Shown one piece after another: positions 26,880-37,607 of a stretch of 64,000 nucleotides of DNA. Both the position numbers and the translations under genes were made by a program. Each line of letters opens with the position of its first letter. Position 1 is the first letter of the stretch. The notes beneath the pieces are model-generated. The model was not told where the DNA came from. It did not search any database and saw nothing but the letters and a program-made list of their open reading frames with translations. Location: assembly GCF_009908265.2 (NCBI RefSeq), contig NZ_JAAATX020000004.1:62001-126000 (forward strand), in the 5' to 3' direction. The DNA comes from Paragemmobacter amnigenus (GTDB lineage: Bacteria > Pseudomonadota > Alphaproteobacteria > Rhodobacterales > Rhodobacteraceae).

Positions 26880-27974
26880 TCAGATCACCGTGGTTGCGGG
26901 ATTGCCCGGCAAGGTCACCTCCAGCAGCTCCAGATCCCCCGTCGGATCGGCATAGCGCGTGGCCATCCCCGGCGGGATGACAAAGGCATCGCCGGGCGAC
27001 AGGCGGAAGGGGTCCTTCCCCTCGCCCTCCAGCACGAAGCTCCCCGACATCACGAAACAGAACAGGATATTCCCGCCATGCTTCGTCCATGCCGTCCCGC
27101 CCCCGTCAGGCCGCGCCACCATCACCGACGCCACCCCCTTCGTCGCCTCATGGATCCCCGTATCCCGCGCCACAAAGCCCGGCAGGCGGAAGGGGCGGAA
27201 CACCCCTTTCGCGCCCTGATCATGGACGAAGCGCTGGCCCTGCCATTCGCGGTCCGGCCGCAGATGGGGGGTCGGCAGTACCATCTCGTGGTCGATCTCG
27301 GTGATATGCTCGGCCGGCACCCCGATCTCGATCACCTCGATCCCGTCGCTGGCATGCAGCACGCGATGCCGGATCTCGGGCGGCTGAATGAAGCAATCCC
27401 CGGCCGTGAGCCGGATCGGTGGCCCCTGATCCTCATAGACCACATCGACCCAGCCATTGATGCAGAAGATCAGCTGGAAGCCCACCTTGTGGAAATGCAC
27501 CATGTCGGGCACCGGCCCGCCATCGGGGATGCGGATATGCGATGCGATCATCGCGCCGCCCAGACGCGACGGCACCAGATCGCGGTACTGCATCCCCGCC
27601 CGCCCGATGATCCAGGGCGCCTGTTCCGCCAGCCGCCGCACGACGAAGGCATGTTCCGTCGGCGGCAGCACCAAGGGCGGGTTGGCCTGGTCGATCTCCA
27701 CCCGCGTGCCGTTGGGCGCGACCAGCAACCGCTCGCCCCCCGCGAACCCCTCCTCATCCGTCAGGATCCGCACCGTCCCCGGATGCTCCACCGCCCCCTT
27801 CTGGATACGCAGGCGCAACCCGTGCCCCGACAGCACCGCCACTTCCGGGTTGTCGGCCGGATAGATCATGTCCAGCCGGAACCCCAGCTTCTTCGTCCAG
27901 AACGGCAGGTCGTCGCGCAATTCCTGCGTCGGCAACCGCACCTCGGCCCGCGTTTCGCCTTTGACTTCGAACAT
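26880..27974 (-). CDS. Three-domain protein: VOC-like N-terminus plus two cupin domains
   Basis: The 364-residue protein has a glyoxalase-like first domain (about 8-100, LPTQELRDDLPFWTKKLGF). A cupin domain follows at about 130-225 with metal ligands MVHFHK (His160, His162), Gln167 and His203. A second cupin at about 275-350 (GGNILFCFVMSGSFVLEGEG and PGDAFVIPPG) lacks the second His. Function is unknown; such proteins can bind small acids or sense them. ATG 27974 has GGAGGGGA upstream. It is divergent from maeB with 139 bp between, so shared regulation is possible, but the sequence gives no direct link. Confidence 0.75.
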   Translation of the reverse strand: MFEVKGETRAEVRLPTQELRDDLPFWTKKLGFRLDMIYPADNPEVAVLSGHGLRLRIQKGAVEHPGTVRILTDEEGFAGGERLLVAPNGTRVEIDQANPPLVLPPTEHAFVVRRLAEQAPWIIGRAGMQYRDLVPSRLGGAMIASHIRIPDGGPVPDMVHFHKVGFQLIFCINGWVDVVYEDQGPPIRLTAGDCFIQPPEIRHRVLHASDGIEVIEIGVPAEHITEIDHEMVLPTPHLRPDREWQGQRFVHDQGAKGVFRPFRLPGFVARDTGIHEATKGVASVMVARPDGGGTAWTKHGGNILFCFVMSGSFVLEGEGKDPFRLSPGDAFVIPPGMATRYADPTGDLELLEVTLPGNPATTVI

Positions 27975-28081
27975 CTTCCCCTCCGTCCATCGCTGCGAAG
28001 AATGGCCGCGCCTTCCGGGGATTTGCAAGCGGGGCCGAAAACGCCTATTGGAAAGGACAGCAAATTGGACGCCAGAAAATA

Positions 28082-28095
28082 GTTTAACGTTGAAC
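28082..28095. promoter_or_regulatory. Near-palindrome GTTTAACGTTGAAC upstream of malic enzyme
   Basis: The 14-bp sequence is a dyad with one mismatched pair, 19 bases before the maeB start and inside the maeB/cupin divergent region. It overlaps where a leader or late promoter element would be. A repressor site is plausible but unproven. Confidence 0.3.
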
Positions 28096-28113
28096 AAAAC
28101 GGGCGGGGGGACG

Positions 28114-30405
<2,292 letters not shown>

Positions 30406-30406
30406 G

Positions 30407-30438
30407 CCGTAGGATGGGAAATATTGCCCATCCTACGG
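30407..30438 (+). terminator. CCGTAGGATGGG hairpin after maeB
   Basis: CCGTAGGATGGG (30407-30418) and CCCATCCTACGG (30427-30438) form a perfect 12-bp stem with an AT loop, two bases after the maeB stop. The sequence resembles the widespread CGTAGGGTGGG-type bacterial repeat and the ends of the element at 13654-13864. It probably serves as the maeB terminator. Confidence 0.7.
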
Positions 30439-30468
30439 CACACGCGAACCCGGCACCGCGCGTCGTCA

Positions 30469-30580
30469 GGGTGGCGGCCGTCACGCCGGGGTGGCTGCAC
30501 ATATATGTGCGGCCGCCCCGGGGGGGCGGGACGGCCGCCACCCGGGCCTTTTGGGCCCGGGTGATCCCCGCCCGTCGCGC
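30469..30580. repeat. Dispersed 110-bp structured repeat, copy B
   Basis: Copy B of the element at 16771-16880. The arms differ from copy A at three positions near the base of the GGCCG core, two of them compensated in the opposite arm. The inner CTGCACATATATGTGCGGCC fold, the CCCGGGCC/GGCCCGGG hairpin and the GGTGATCCCCG tail are kept. It lies between maeB and the prpE promoter region. Confidence 0.85.
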
Positions 30581-30640
30581 ACCACCAGACAAAACCAACA
30601 CTCGCGCCCCTCCCCACCTGCAAACCGAGTCGCCCCGAAC

Positions 30641-30728
30641 TTTGCAAACCCCGCCCCGCTTCGCTCCCCCGCGCGAAATTCCCAAATATTTGCAAAACTT
30701 TGCAGCCCACCCGCACCAAATCTGCAAA
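30641..30728. promoter_or_regulatory. TTTGCAAA box cluster upstream of prpE (PccR/ScfR-like sites)
   Basis: Two perfect TTTGCAAA boxes (30641-30648, 30689-30696), a TCTGCAAA (30721-30728) and a TTTGCAGC two bases after the second box. The motif is its own reverse complement. As I recall, the Rhodobacter sphaeroides propionate regulator PccR (short-chain fatty acyl-CoA regulator family) binds pairs of TTTGCAAA. The boxes lie 97-184 bp before prpE, fitting control by propionyl-CoA. This stretch is AT-rich compared with its surroundings. Confidence 0.6.
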
Positions 30729-30750
30729 ACTTTTTGCCGCACCCGCCCCC

Positions 30751-30778
30751 TGTTCACGGTAACAGCGTTGCGTGAACA
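30751..30778. promoter_or_regulatory. TGTTCACG-N12-CGTGAACA inverted repeat before prpE
   Basis: Perfect 8-bp arms separated by 12 bases, ending 46 bases before the prpE start. Size and spacing suit an operator or a leader stem. It is separate from the TTTGCAAA boxes. Confidence 0.4.
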
Positions 30779-30824
30779 GCCCGCCGTCGCGTAACAAACC
30801 GCAACTCGTGGAGGAGGGCATACG

Positions 30825-32717
30825 ATGGCATACCGTGAACTCTATGCGAAATGGCAGGCCGACCCCGAAGGCTTCTGGCTCGACGCCGCAGGGGCCATCG
30901 ACTGGGTGTCGAAACCCACCCACGCGCTGAACGCGTCCCGCGCGCCGCTGTATGAATGGTTCACCGACGCCCGCGTCAACACCTGCTGGAACGCCGTGGA
31001 CCGCCACGTCATCGCCGGACGCGGCAAGCAGCCCGCCATCATCCATGACAGCCCCGTGACGGGGACCAAACACGTCATCACCTATGCCGAACTTCACGAC
31101 CGCGTCTCCCGCCTCGCAGGGGCGCTGAAGGCAAAGGGCGTCGCCAAGGGCGACCGCGTCATCATCTACATGCCGATGGTCCCCGAGGCGCTGGAAGCCA
31201 TGCTCGCCTGCGGCCGCATCGGCGCGATCCATTCGGTGGTGTTCGGCGGTTTCGCGGCCAACGAACTCGCCGTCCGCATCGATGACTGCACGCCCAAGGC
31301 CATCATCGCCGCCTCCTGCGGCATCGAACCCTCGCGCGTCGTGCATTACAAACCGCTCCTCGATGCCGCCATCGACATGGCGACCCACAAGCCCGACTTC
31401 TGCGTGATCCTCCAGCGCGAACAGGAAGTGGCCAAGCTGATCGAAGGCCGCGACGTGGCGTGGCACTCCTTCCAATACGGCGTCGAACCGGCCGAATGCG
31501 AACCCGTGGAAGGCAACCACCCCGCCTATATCCTCTACACCTCCGGTACCACAGGCGCGCCCAAGGGCGTCGTCCGCCCCACTGCAGGCCACCTCGTCGC
31601 ACTCGCATGGACCATGCGCGCCATCTACAATTGCGGCGTGGGGGATGTGTTCTGGGCCGCCTCCGACGTGGGCTGGGTCGTGGGCCACAGCTACATCTGC
31701 TACGCCCCCCTCATCGCGGGCTGCACCACCCTCGTCTACGAAGGCAAACCCGTCGGCACCCCCGACGCGGGCGCCTTCTGGCGCGTCATCAGCGAACACA
31801 AGGTCCGCTCCTTCTTCACCGCGCCCACCGCCCTGCGCGCCATAAAGCGCGACGATCCCGAAGGGCATCTGGTCAAGGACTACGACCTGACCAACCTGCA
31901 GGCCCTCTACCTCGCCGGCGAACGCGCCGATCCCGACACCATCAACTGGGCCAGCCGCCACCTGAACGTGCCGGTCGTCGACCACTGGTGGCAGACCGAA
32001 ACCGGCTATGCCATCGCGGCGAACCCCCTTGGCATCGAACAGCTGCCCATCAAGGTCGGCTCCCCCTCCGTCGCCATGCCCGGCTTCGACGTGCAGGTGC
32101 TGGACGAAGGCGGCCACCCCGTCGCCCCCGGCCAACTGGGCGCCATCGCCATCAAACTCCCCCTCCCCCCCGGCACCCTGCCCACGCTCTGGAACGCCGA
32201 GGACCGCTTCCGCAAATCCTACCTCACCCATTTCCCCGGCCATTACGAAACCGGCGATGCGGGCTATATCGACGAGGACGGCTATCTCTACATCATGGCC
32301 CGCACCGATGACGTCATCAACGTCGCGGGCCACCGCCTGTCGACCGGCGCGATGGAGGAAGTGCTGGGCTTCCACAAGGACGTCGCCGAATGCGCCGTCA
32401 TCGGCATCTCGGACGAGCTGAAGGGCCAATCCCCCTTGGGCTTCCTCTGCCTGAACAAGGGCTGCACCCGCCCGCATGCCGACATCGTCAAGGAATGCGT
32501 CACCCTCATGCGCGAAAAGATCGGCCCCGTCGCCGATTTCAAACGCGCCGTCGTGGTGGACCGCCTGCCCAAAACCCGCTCGGGCAAGATCCTGCGCGGC
32601 ACCATGGTCAAGATCGCCGACGGGCAGGATTTCAAGATGCCCGCCACCATCGACGATCCCGCCATCCTGGACGAGATCCGCACGGCGCTGCAAAGCCTCG
32701 GCCTCGCCCGCGCCTGA
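30825..32717 (+). CDS. prpE: Propionyl-CoA synthetase
   Basis: The 630-residue AMP-forming acyl-CoA synthetase is of the PrpE type. It begins MAYRELYAKWQADPEGFW, and the first 30 residues match the propionate-activating subfamily rather than acetyl-CoA synthetase. YTSGTTGAPKG is at 238-248 and SGKILRG with the catalytic Lys is near the end. It makes propionyl-CoA, which leads via carboxylation and the epimerase encoded at 4112 to methylmalonyl- and succinyl-CoA. TTTGCAAA boxes upstream fit propionate-responsive control. ATG 30825 has GGAGGAG nine bases before it. Confidence 0.93.
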   Translation: MAYRELYAKWQADPEGFWLDAAGAIDWVSKPTHALNASRAPLYEWFTDARVNTCWNAVDRHVIAGRGKQPAIIHDSPVTGTKHVITYAELHDRVSRLAGALKAKGVAKGDRVIIYMPMVPEALEAMLACGRIGAIHSVVFGGFAANELAVRIDDCTPKAIIAASCGIEPSRVVHYKPLLDAAIDMATHKPDFCVILQREQEVAKLIEGRDVAWHSFQYGVEPAECEPVEGNHPAYILYTSGTTGAPKGVVRPTAGHLVALAWTMRAIYNCGVGDVFWAASDVGWVVGHSYICYAPLIAGCTTLVYEGKPVGTPDAGAFWRVISEHKVRSFFTAPTALRAIKRDDPEGHLVKDYDLTNLQALYLAGERADPDTINWASRHLNVPVVDHWWQTETGYAIAANPLGIEQLPIKVGSPSVAMPGFDVQVLDEGGHPVAPGQLGAIAIKLPLPPGTLPTLWNAEDRFRKSYLTHFPGHYETGDAGYIDEDGYLYIMARTDDVINVAGHRLSTGAMEEVLGFHKDVAECAVIGISDELKGQSPLGFLCLNKGCTRPHADIVKECVTLMREKIGPVADFKRAVVVDRLPKTRSGKILRGTMVKIADGQDFKMPATIDDPAILDEIRTALQSLGLARA

Positions 32718-32829
32718 CGGCGGGGATGGGCGAAGCCAGACTGGACAACCCGCCCCGCGCGGGTAGTCTGGAACGCATGATCCGGCCTGCTGCCCATATC
32801 ACCCACCCCGCCCCGCGGCAGGGGGCGGC

Positions 32830-33204
32830 ATGACCGCCCCCGCCGCGATCGGCCTGCTGGGCGACGGTCAGGCCCTGCGCGACATCCTCGCCCTCGCCGG
32901 CCCCGACATGGCCGCGCGCATCCTCGCGCAGGTTGTCACCGATCTGCGCGGCGTCGACGCGACCCTCTCCGCCGCCCTGCGGGACAAGGACCACAGCCTC
33001 ATCCGCAGCCAGACCCATGTCCTGATCTCGGTGGCGGGCACCATCGGGGCCGCCGGCCTGCACGCGCTGGCGGTCGAGATCAACACCGCCGCCCATGACC
33101 GCGCCGCCCGTCGCATCGACAGCCTTGCCGCACCGCTCCTTGCTGATCTGCGCGGCGTCATCGCCCTGCTCGCGGCCCGCCTTCCCGATGCGGGGGCCAG
33201 CTGA
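32830..33204 (+). CDS. Hpt domain phosphotransfer protein
   Basis: The 124-residue helical protein carries a single His-containing phosphotransfer domain. SQTHVLISVAGTIGA around His63 follows the Hpt pattern HxxxxxxxxxG. It would pass phosphoryl groups between a hybrid kinase and the response regulator whose start codon overlaps its stop by one base (TGATG). No kinase is encoded nearby, so the donor is unknown. Confidence 0.8.
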   Translation: MTAPAAIGLLGDGQALRDILALAGPDMAARILAQVVTDLRGVDATLSAALRDKDHSLIRSQTHVLISVAGTIGAAGLHALAVEINTAAHDRAARRIDSLAAPLLADLRGVIALLAARLPDAGAS

Positions 33205-34604
33205 TGCCGCAGACGCCCCTCCTCCTGATCGAGGACACGCCCTCGCTCCAGATGGTCTACCGCTCGGTCCTGACCAATGCGGGCCACGCCGTCCGCACCG
33301 CAGGCACCGCCGCCGAAGGGCTTGCCGCCTTCCTCGAAACCGGCTCCAGCGTCATCCTTCTCGACCTCATGCTGCCCGACCGCGACGGGCTCGACCTCAT
33401 GCGCGAGATGCTGGCCCTCCGCCCCGAGGTCAACGTCATCGTCATCACCGCCAACGGCTCGATCAACAAGGCGGTCGAGGCGATGCGCGCCGGTGCCCAC
33501 GAATTCCTCGTCAAACCCTTTGACGAGACGCGCTTTCTGGGCGCGGTGGACAACGCGCTCGCCGGTCGCTCCGGCCCCCGCCGCGCCCCGCCACCCGCGC
33601 CACGCCCCGTAGTCACGCCCGCCGCCCTTCTGCCCGAAACCGGCGCCTTCGTCGGCTCCTCTGCCGCCATGTCCCGCATCCACGCCAAGATCCGCTCCGT
33701 CGCGCGGTCCATGGCCACCGTCTTCATCACCGGCGAAAGCGGCACCGGCAAGGAACTCTGCGCCCTTGCCGTGCATGACAATTCCGCCCGCGCGGGCGGC
33801 CCCTTCATCGCGCTGAACTGCGGCGCGATCCCGCAGGATCTGCTGGAATCAGAAGTCTTCGGCCATGTGAAGGGCAGCTTCACCGGCGCCATCTCCGACA
33901 AGCCCGGCGCCGCCGCCGCCGCCGATGGCGGCACCCTCTTCCTTGACGAAATCTGCGAGATGGCCCCCGCGCTGCAAACCAAACTGCTGCGCTTCCTGCA
34001 AACCTCCACCGTGCAGCCCGTGGGGGCCACCCGCCCGCGCAAGGTCAATGTCCGCATCGTCTGCGCCACCAATCAGGACCCGCTCGACGCCGTCCGCCGC
34101 GGCCAGTTCCGCGAGGATCTCTACTACCGCCTATATGTCGTCCCGATCCACATGCCGCCGCTCCGCGAACGCGACGACGACGTGATCGAGATCGCCGAGG
34201 CCGCGCTTGCCCGCTTCGCGGCCGAGGAAGGCCGCCGCTTCGACGGGCTCTCGCCCGAGGTGACCGCCCTCTTCCGCCGCCTGCCATGGCCGGGAAACGT
34301 GCGCCAGCTTCTCAACGTGATCCGCCATGTCGTGGTGATGAACGAAGGCGGCCCTGTCACCCCCGACATGCTACCCGACATCGTGGCGGACGAGGGCGGC
34401 TTCACCCCGCCCCCCGCGACGCTTGCCCCGCTCACACAGGAACCCGCGCTCGACACGCTGGTCGGCCGCCCTTTGGCCGAGATCGAACGCATCGTGATCG
34501 AGGCGACCTTGGCCCGCTTCGACGGCTCGGTCCCCAAGGCCGCACGCGTGCTGGAAATCGCACCCTCGACGCTCTACCGCAAACTCGACGGCTGGAAGGG
34601 CTGA
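33204..34604 (+). CDS. Sigma-54-dependent response regulator (NtrC/LuxO-like)
   Basis: The 466-residue protein has an N-terminal receiver with phospho-acceptor Asp54 (VILLDLMLPD), a sigma-54 AAA+ domain with Walker A GESGTGKE (177-184), GSFTGA (224-229), FREDLYYRL and LPWPGNVRQL, and a C-terminal Fis-type HTH (VPKAARVLEIAPSTLYRKL). The sigma-54 contact loop is GSFTGA rather than the canonical GAFTGA. Its order, Hpt then NtrC-type regulator, resembles LuxU-LuxO phosphorelays. Targets are unknown; none of the neighbouring genes shows a clear -24/-12 element to my eye. Confidence 0.88.
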   Translation: MPQTPLLLIEDTPSLQMVYRSVLTNAGHAVRTAGTAAEGLAAFLETGSSVILLDLMLPDRDGLDLMREMLALRPEVNVIVITANGSINKAVEAMRAGAHEFLVKPFDETRFLGAVDNALAGRSGPRRAPPPAPRPVVTPAALLPETGAFVGSSAAMSRIHAKIRSVARSMATVFITGESGTGKELCALAVHDNSARAGGPFIALNCGAIPQDLLESEVFGHVKGSFTGAISDKPGAAAAADGGTLFLDEICEMAPALQTKLLRFLQTSTVQPVGATRPRKVNVRIVCATNQDPLDAVRRGQFREDLYYRLYVVPIHMPPLRERDDDVIEIAEAALARFAAEEGRRFDGLSPEVTALFRRLPWPGNVRQLLNVIRHVVVMNEGGPVTPDMLPDIVADEGGFTPPPATLAPLTQEPALDTLVGRPLAEIERIVIEATLARFDGSVPKAARVLEIAPSTLYRKLDGWKG

Positions 34605-34606
34605 AG

Positions 34607-34622
34607 CGCTCCCTGCGGAGCG
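34607..34622 (+). terminator. Small hairpin after the sigma-54 regulator gene
   Basis: CGCTCC (34607-34612), loop CTGC, GGAGCG (34617-34622), two bases past the stop. No T-tract follows. It sits in the convergent gap with nadK, which also holds other weak dyads. Confidence 0.4.
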
Positions 34623-34761
34623 AATCACCCCTTTCCGCCCCATGGTTAACGCCCCCGCACCCCACCGCGCGTATGCACAGCCTGCGGTACAGCCGCCTGC
34701 ACAACCCGCGGCACGGCTCCGCGCGCCCTCTGCCGCAAATAAACCGTGCGTCCGCAGGGAC

Positions 34762-35529
34762 TTAGACAAACTGCTCGTTGATCAGCCGCTCTTCCAGCCC
34801 ATGCCCCGGATCGAACAGGATGCGGTGCCGCACCGCCGGTTCCGACCGCACCTCGACGCTCGCCACCGCCCTGACCGACCCGCGGCTGTCGGCATCCGCC
34901 ATCACCGGCCGCTTCGCCGCCTCCAGCACCTCGAACCGCACCGTCACCGTCTTGGGCAAAAGCGCCCCGCGCCACCGCCTTGGCCGGAATGCCGCCATCG
35001 CCGTCAGCGCCAGCACATCCGCCCCGATGGGCAGGATCGGACCATGGGCCGAATAGTTGTAAGCCGTTGATCCCGCGGGCGTTGCCACCAGCGCCCCGTC
35101 GCAGACCAGCTCCTCCATCCGCACCCGCCCGTCGATGATGACCCGCAGCTTCGCCGCCTGCGGACCCGCGCGCAGCAGGCTTACCTCGTTGATCGCCAGC
35201 GCCTCGTGCACCACGCCATCCACGCCGACCGCCCGCATCCGCAGGGGGTTCAGCACCGCCTCCTCGGCCTGCGCCACCCGCGCGGGCAGGTCGCCGGGCT
35301 GATAGGCGTTCATCAGGAACCCGATCGTGCCGCAATTCATCCCGTAAACCGGCAGGGCCAGCGCCTCGGTCTCGTGCAGGGTCTGCAACATGAAGCCGTC
35401 ACCCCCAAGGGCAACCACAACATCTGCCTTCTCCAGCGGCACCTGCCCGTAACGGGCCGTCAGCACATGCAGCGCCTCCACCGCCGCCGGCGCGGTCGAG
35501 GCCATGAAGGCGATCCGGTCAAACGGCAT
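34762..35529 (-). CDS. nadK: NAD kinase
   Basis: The 255-residue enzyme phosphorylates NAD to NADP. It has the GGDG diphosphate loop (VVALGGDGFMLQTLHE, about 36-51), INEVSLLRAGPQAAKL and the conserved ATPAGSTAYNYSAHGP stretch (about 149-164) with the catalytic region. It starts MPFDRIAFMAST at ATG 35529, with GGGGAG upstream; a longer frame has no support. Length matches alphaproteobacterial NadK. It is divergent from glyA. Confidence 0.93.
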   Translation of the reverse strand: MPFDRIAFMASTAPAAVEALHVLTARYGQVPLEKADVVVALGGDGFMLQTLHETEALALPVYGMNCGTIGFLMNAYQPGDLPARVAQAEEAVLNPLRMRAVGVDGVVHEALAINEVSLLRAGPQAAKLRVIIDGRVRMEELVCDGALVATPAGSTAYNYSAHGPILPIGADVLALTAMAAFRPRRWRGALLPKTVTVRFEVLEAAKRPVMADADSRGSVRAVASVEVRSEPAVRHRILFDPGHGLEERLINEQFV

Positions 35530-35769
35530 CTGGCAAAGGCTCCCCGTCCCGCGCACCACTTGCGCCTGCGCCACAGTCTTGCGGGGCGCAGGGCGCGAAC
35601 TCAACCCCTGCCTGACCGTTCCGATGGGCAACCTTCTTTCCGATCCGTCCATTTATTTCGCAGCGACAGGGTTTGGAGTCGTTTTCTTGCCTTTCCGCAT
35701 TCGTTCCTTCGCGCTAGATGCAGCGCAAGCCCGCGACCACCGCCTTTGGCACCGCCTTAAGGAGAGCAC

Positions 35770-37065
35770 ATGAACGCCCCCCACCGCGACTCCGGTTTCT
35801 TCACTGAATCGCTCGCCTCGCGCGACCCCGAACTCTTCGGCGCCGTCACGCAGGAACTCGGCCGCCAGCGGCACGAGATCGAACTGATCGCCTCGGAAAA
35901 CATCGTCTCGCGCGCCGTGATGGAAGCGCAAGGCTCGGTGATGACCAACAAATACGCCGAGGGCTACCCCGGCAAGCGCTACTATGGCGGCTGCCAATAC
36001 GTTGACATCGCAGAGAATCTGGCGATCGAGCGGGCGTGCAAGCTGTTCAACTGCGGCTTCGCCAACGTCCAGCCGAACTCGGGCAGCCAGGCCAACCAGG
36101 GCGTCTTCCAGGCGCTGCTGCAGCCCGGCGACACCATCCTCGGCATGTCGCTGGATGCAGGCGGCCACCTGACCCACGGCGCCGCGCCCAACCAGTCGGG
36201 CAAGTGGTTCAAGGCCATCCAGTACGGTGTGCGCAAGCAGGACCTCGAACTGAATTACGATCAGGTCGCGGAACTGGCGGCCGAGCACAAGCCGAAGCTC
36301 ATCATCGCCGGCGGTTCGGCCATCCCGCGCGTCATCGACTTCAAGCGGATGCGCGAGATCGCGGATTCGGTCGGCGCCTATCTCCTTGTGGACATGGCAC
36401 ATTTCGCCGGTCTGGTCGCGGCGGGCCTCTACCCCTCGCCCTTCCCCCATGCCCATGTCGCCACCACCACCACGCACAAGACCCTGCGCGGCCCGCGCGG
36501 CGGCATGATCCTGACCGACTCGGAAGAGATCGCGAAGAAGTGCAACTCGGCCATCTTCCCGGGCATCCAGGGCGGCCCCCTGATGCACGTGATCGCGGCC
36601 AAGGCGGTGGCCTTCGGCGAGGCGCTGCAACCCGGCTTCGTCACCTACCAGAAGCAGGTCGTCGCCAATGCCAAGGCTCTGGCGGACGAGCTGATGAAGG
36701 GCGGGCTGGACATCGTCACCGGCGGCACCGACACGCACCTGATGCTGGTTGACCTGCGCCCCAAGGGCGTGAAGGGCAACGCGACCGAGAAGGCTCTGGG
36801 TCGCGCCCACATCACCTGCAACAAGAACGGCATCCCCTTCGACACCGAAAAGCCCACCATCACCTCGGGCGTCCGTCTGGGCACCCCCGCAGGCACAACC
36901 CGCGGCTTCGGTGAAGAGGAATTCCGCCAGATCGCCCGCTGGATCACCGAAGTCGTCGACGGCCTTGCCGCCAATGGCGAGGATGGCAACGGCGCGGTCG
37001 AAGCCAAGGTGAAGGCCGAGGTCGAGGCGCTTTGCCAGCGTTTCCCGATCTACCCGAACCTCTGA
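35770..37065 (+). CDS. glyA: Serine hydroxymethyltransferase
   Basis: The 431-residue PLP enzyme turns serine and tetrahydrofolate into glycine and methylene-THF. Features are [35 protein letters not shown], the PLP-lysine region [14 protein letters not shown] (about 231-244), and the C-terminal [12 protein letters not shown]. Start ATG 35770 is preceded by AAGGAGAG. A strong terminator follows at 37086. No riboswitch is apparent in the 117-bp upstream region. Confidence 0.97.
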   Translation: MNAPHRDSGFFTESLASRDPELFGAVTQELGRQRHEIELIASENIVSRAVMEAQGSVMTNKYAEGYPGKRYYGGCQYVDIAENLAIERACKLFNCGFANVQPNSGSQANQGVFQALLQPGDTILGMSLDAGGHLTHGAAPNQSGKWFKAIQYGVRKQDLELNYDQVAELAAEHKPKLIIAGGSAIPRVIDFKRMREIADSVGAYLLVDMAHFAGLVAAGLYPSPFPHAHVATTTTHKTLRGPRGGMILTDSEEIAKKCNSAIFPGIQGGPLMHVIAAKAVAFGEALQPGFVTYQKQVVANAKALADELMKGGLDIVTGGTDTHLMLVDLRPKGVKGNATEKALGRAHITCNKNGIPFDTEKPTITSGVRLGTPAGTTRGFGEEEFRQIARWITEVVDGLAANGEDGNGAVEAKVKAEVEALCQRFPIYPNL

Positions 37066-37085
37066 TTTCCTTACGGAACTTCGCA

Positions 37086-37121
37086 GGGCGCGCCGTCGCA
37101 GGACGGCGCGCCCTTGCATTT
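37086..37121 (+). terminator. Rho-independent terminator after glyA
   Basis: GGGCGCGCCGTC (37086-37097), loop GCAG, GACGGCGCGCCC (37102-37113), then TTGCATTT. A perfect 12-bp stem with a T-rich tail, 20 bases after the glyA stop; the best terminator in the window. It may also end the convergent gene at 37132. Confidence 0.85.
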
Positions 37122-37131
37122 GGCGGCCCGC

Positions 37132-37503
37132 TCAGATCACCCCGGACGAGACCAGACCCAAGCCCAGCAGCATCCCCGCCGCAAAGGCCGTTACCCCGTC
37201 GCGCAGCAGGGCCCAGCGCCGCGCCCTTTGCCGCGCGCGGGCATCCAGCCCCTGCAGATGCCGCAGCACCAGACGGTAATCCTGATCGAACCGCAGCGCG
37301 TCGCTGTCGCGCATCCCGCCTTCGTCCGCCCTGCGTTCCGCCGCCACGATCCGCGCCCCCGCCGCCCGCACCTCGCGCGGCAAAAGCCGCCGCGCGCGCT
37401 GCAACCGCGCCTGAAGCGTCGGCCCCTTGACGCCCGCCCGCTCTTCCAGCACCTCGGCAAGACGGCCGGTCTTCTGCCGCAGGATGATCGCATTTGCCGT
37501 CAT
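37132..37503 (-). CDS. Uncharacterised protein with C-terminal membrane helix
   Basis: The 123-residue protein is not recognised. It is strongly basic and helical, with repeated Arg/Ala-rich segments (LQARLQRARRLLPREVRAAG), and ends in one hydrophobic segment (about 104-122, FAAGMLLGLGLVSSGVI). It may be a tail-anchored protein. The frame is open to 37608, but MTANAIILRQ at 37503 is the better start. It lies between the convergent glyA gene and the divergent esterase gene. Confidence 0.6.
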   Translation of the reverse strand: MTANAIILRQKTGRLAEVLEERAGVKGPTLQARLQRARRLLPREVRAAGARIVAAERRADEGGMRDSDALRFDQDYRLVLRHLQGLDARARQRARRWALLRDGVTAFAAGMLLGLGLVSSGVI

Positions 37504-37607
37504 GGCCGAACCCCGCCCGAAGCCCTTGTGGATTGCGGCAGAATAGCGGCAAGACTGCGGCGGAAAAACCACCCCGCCGGAAACGGCGCGACGGCATGGG
37601 GGAAACA

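Noticed and set aside
35653-35769. Riboswitch upstream of glyA
   Set aside because: The 117-bp space shows no conserved fold that I can match to glycine, SAM or THF aptamers.
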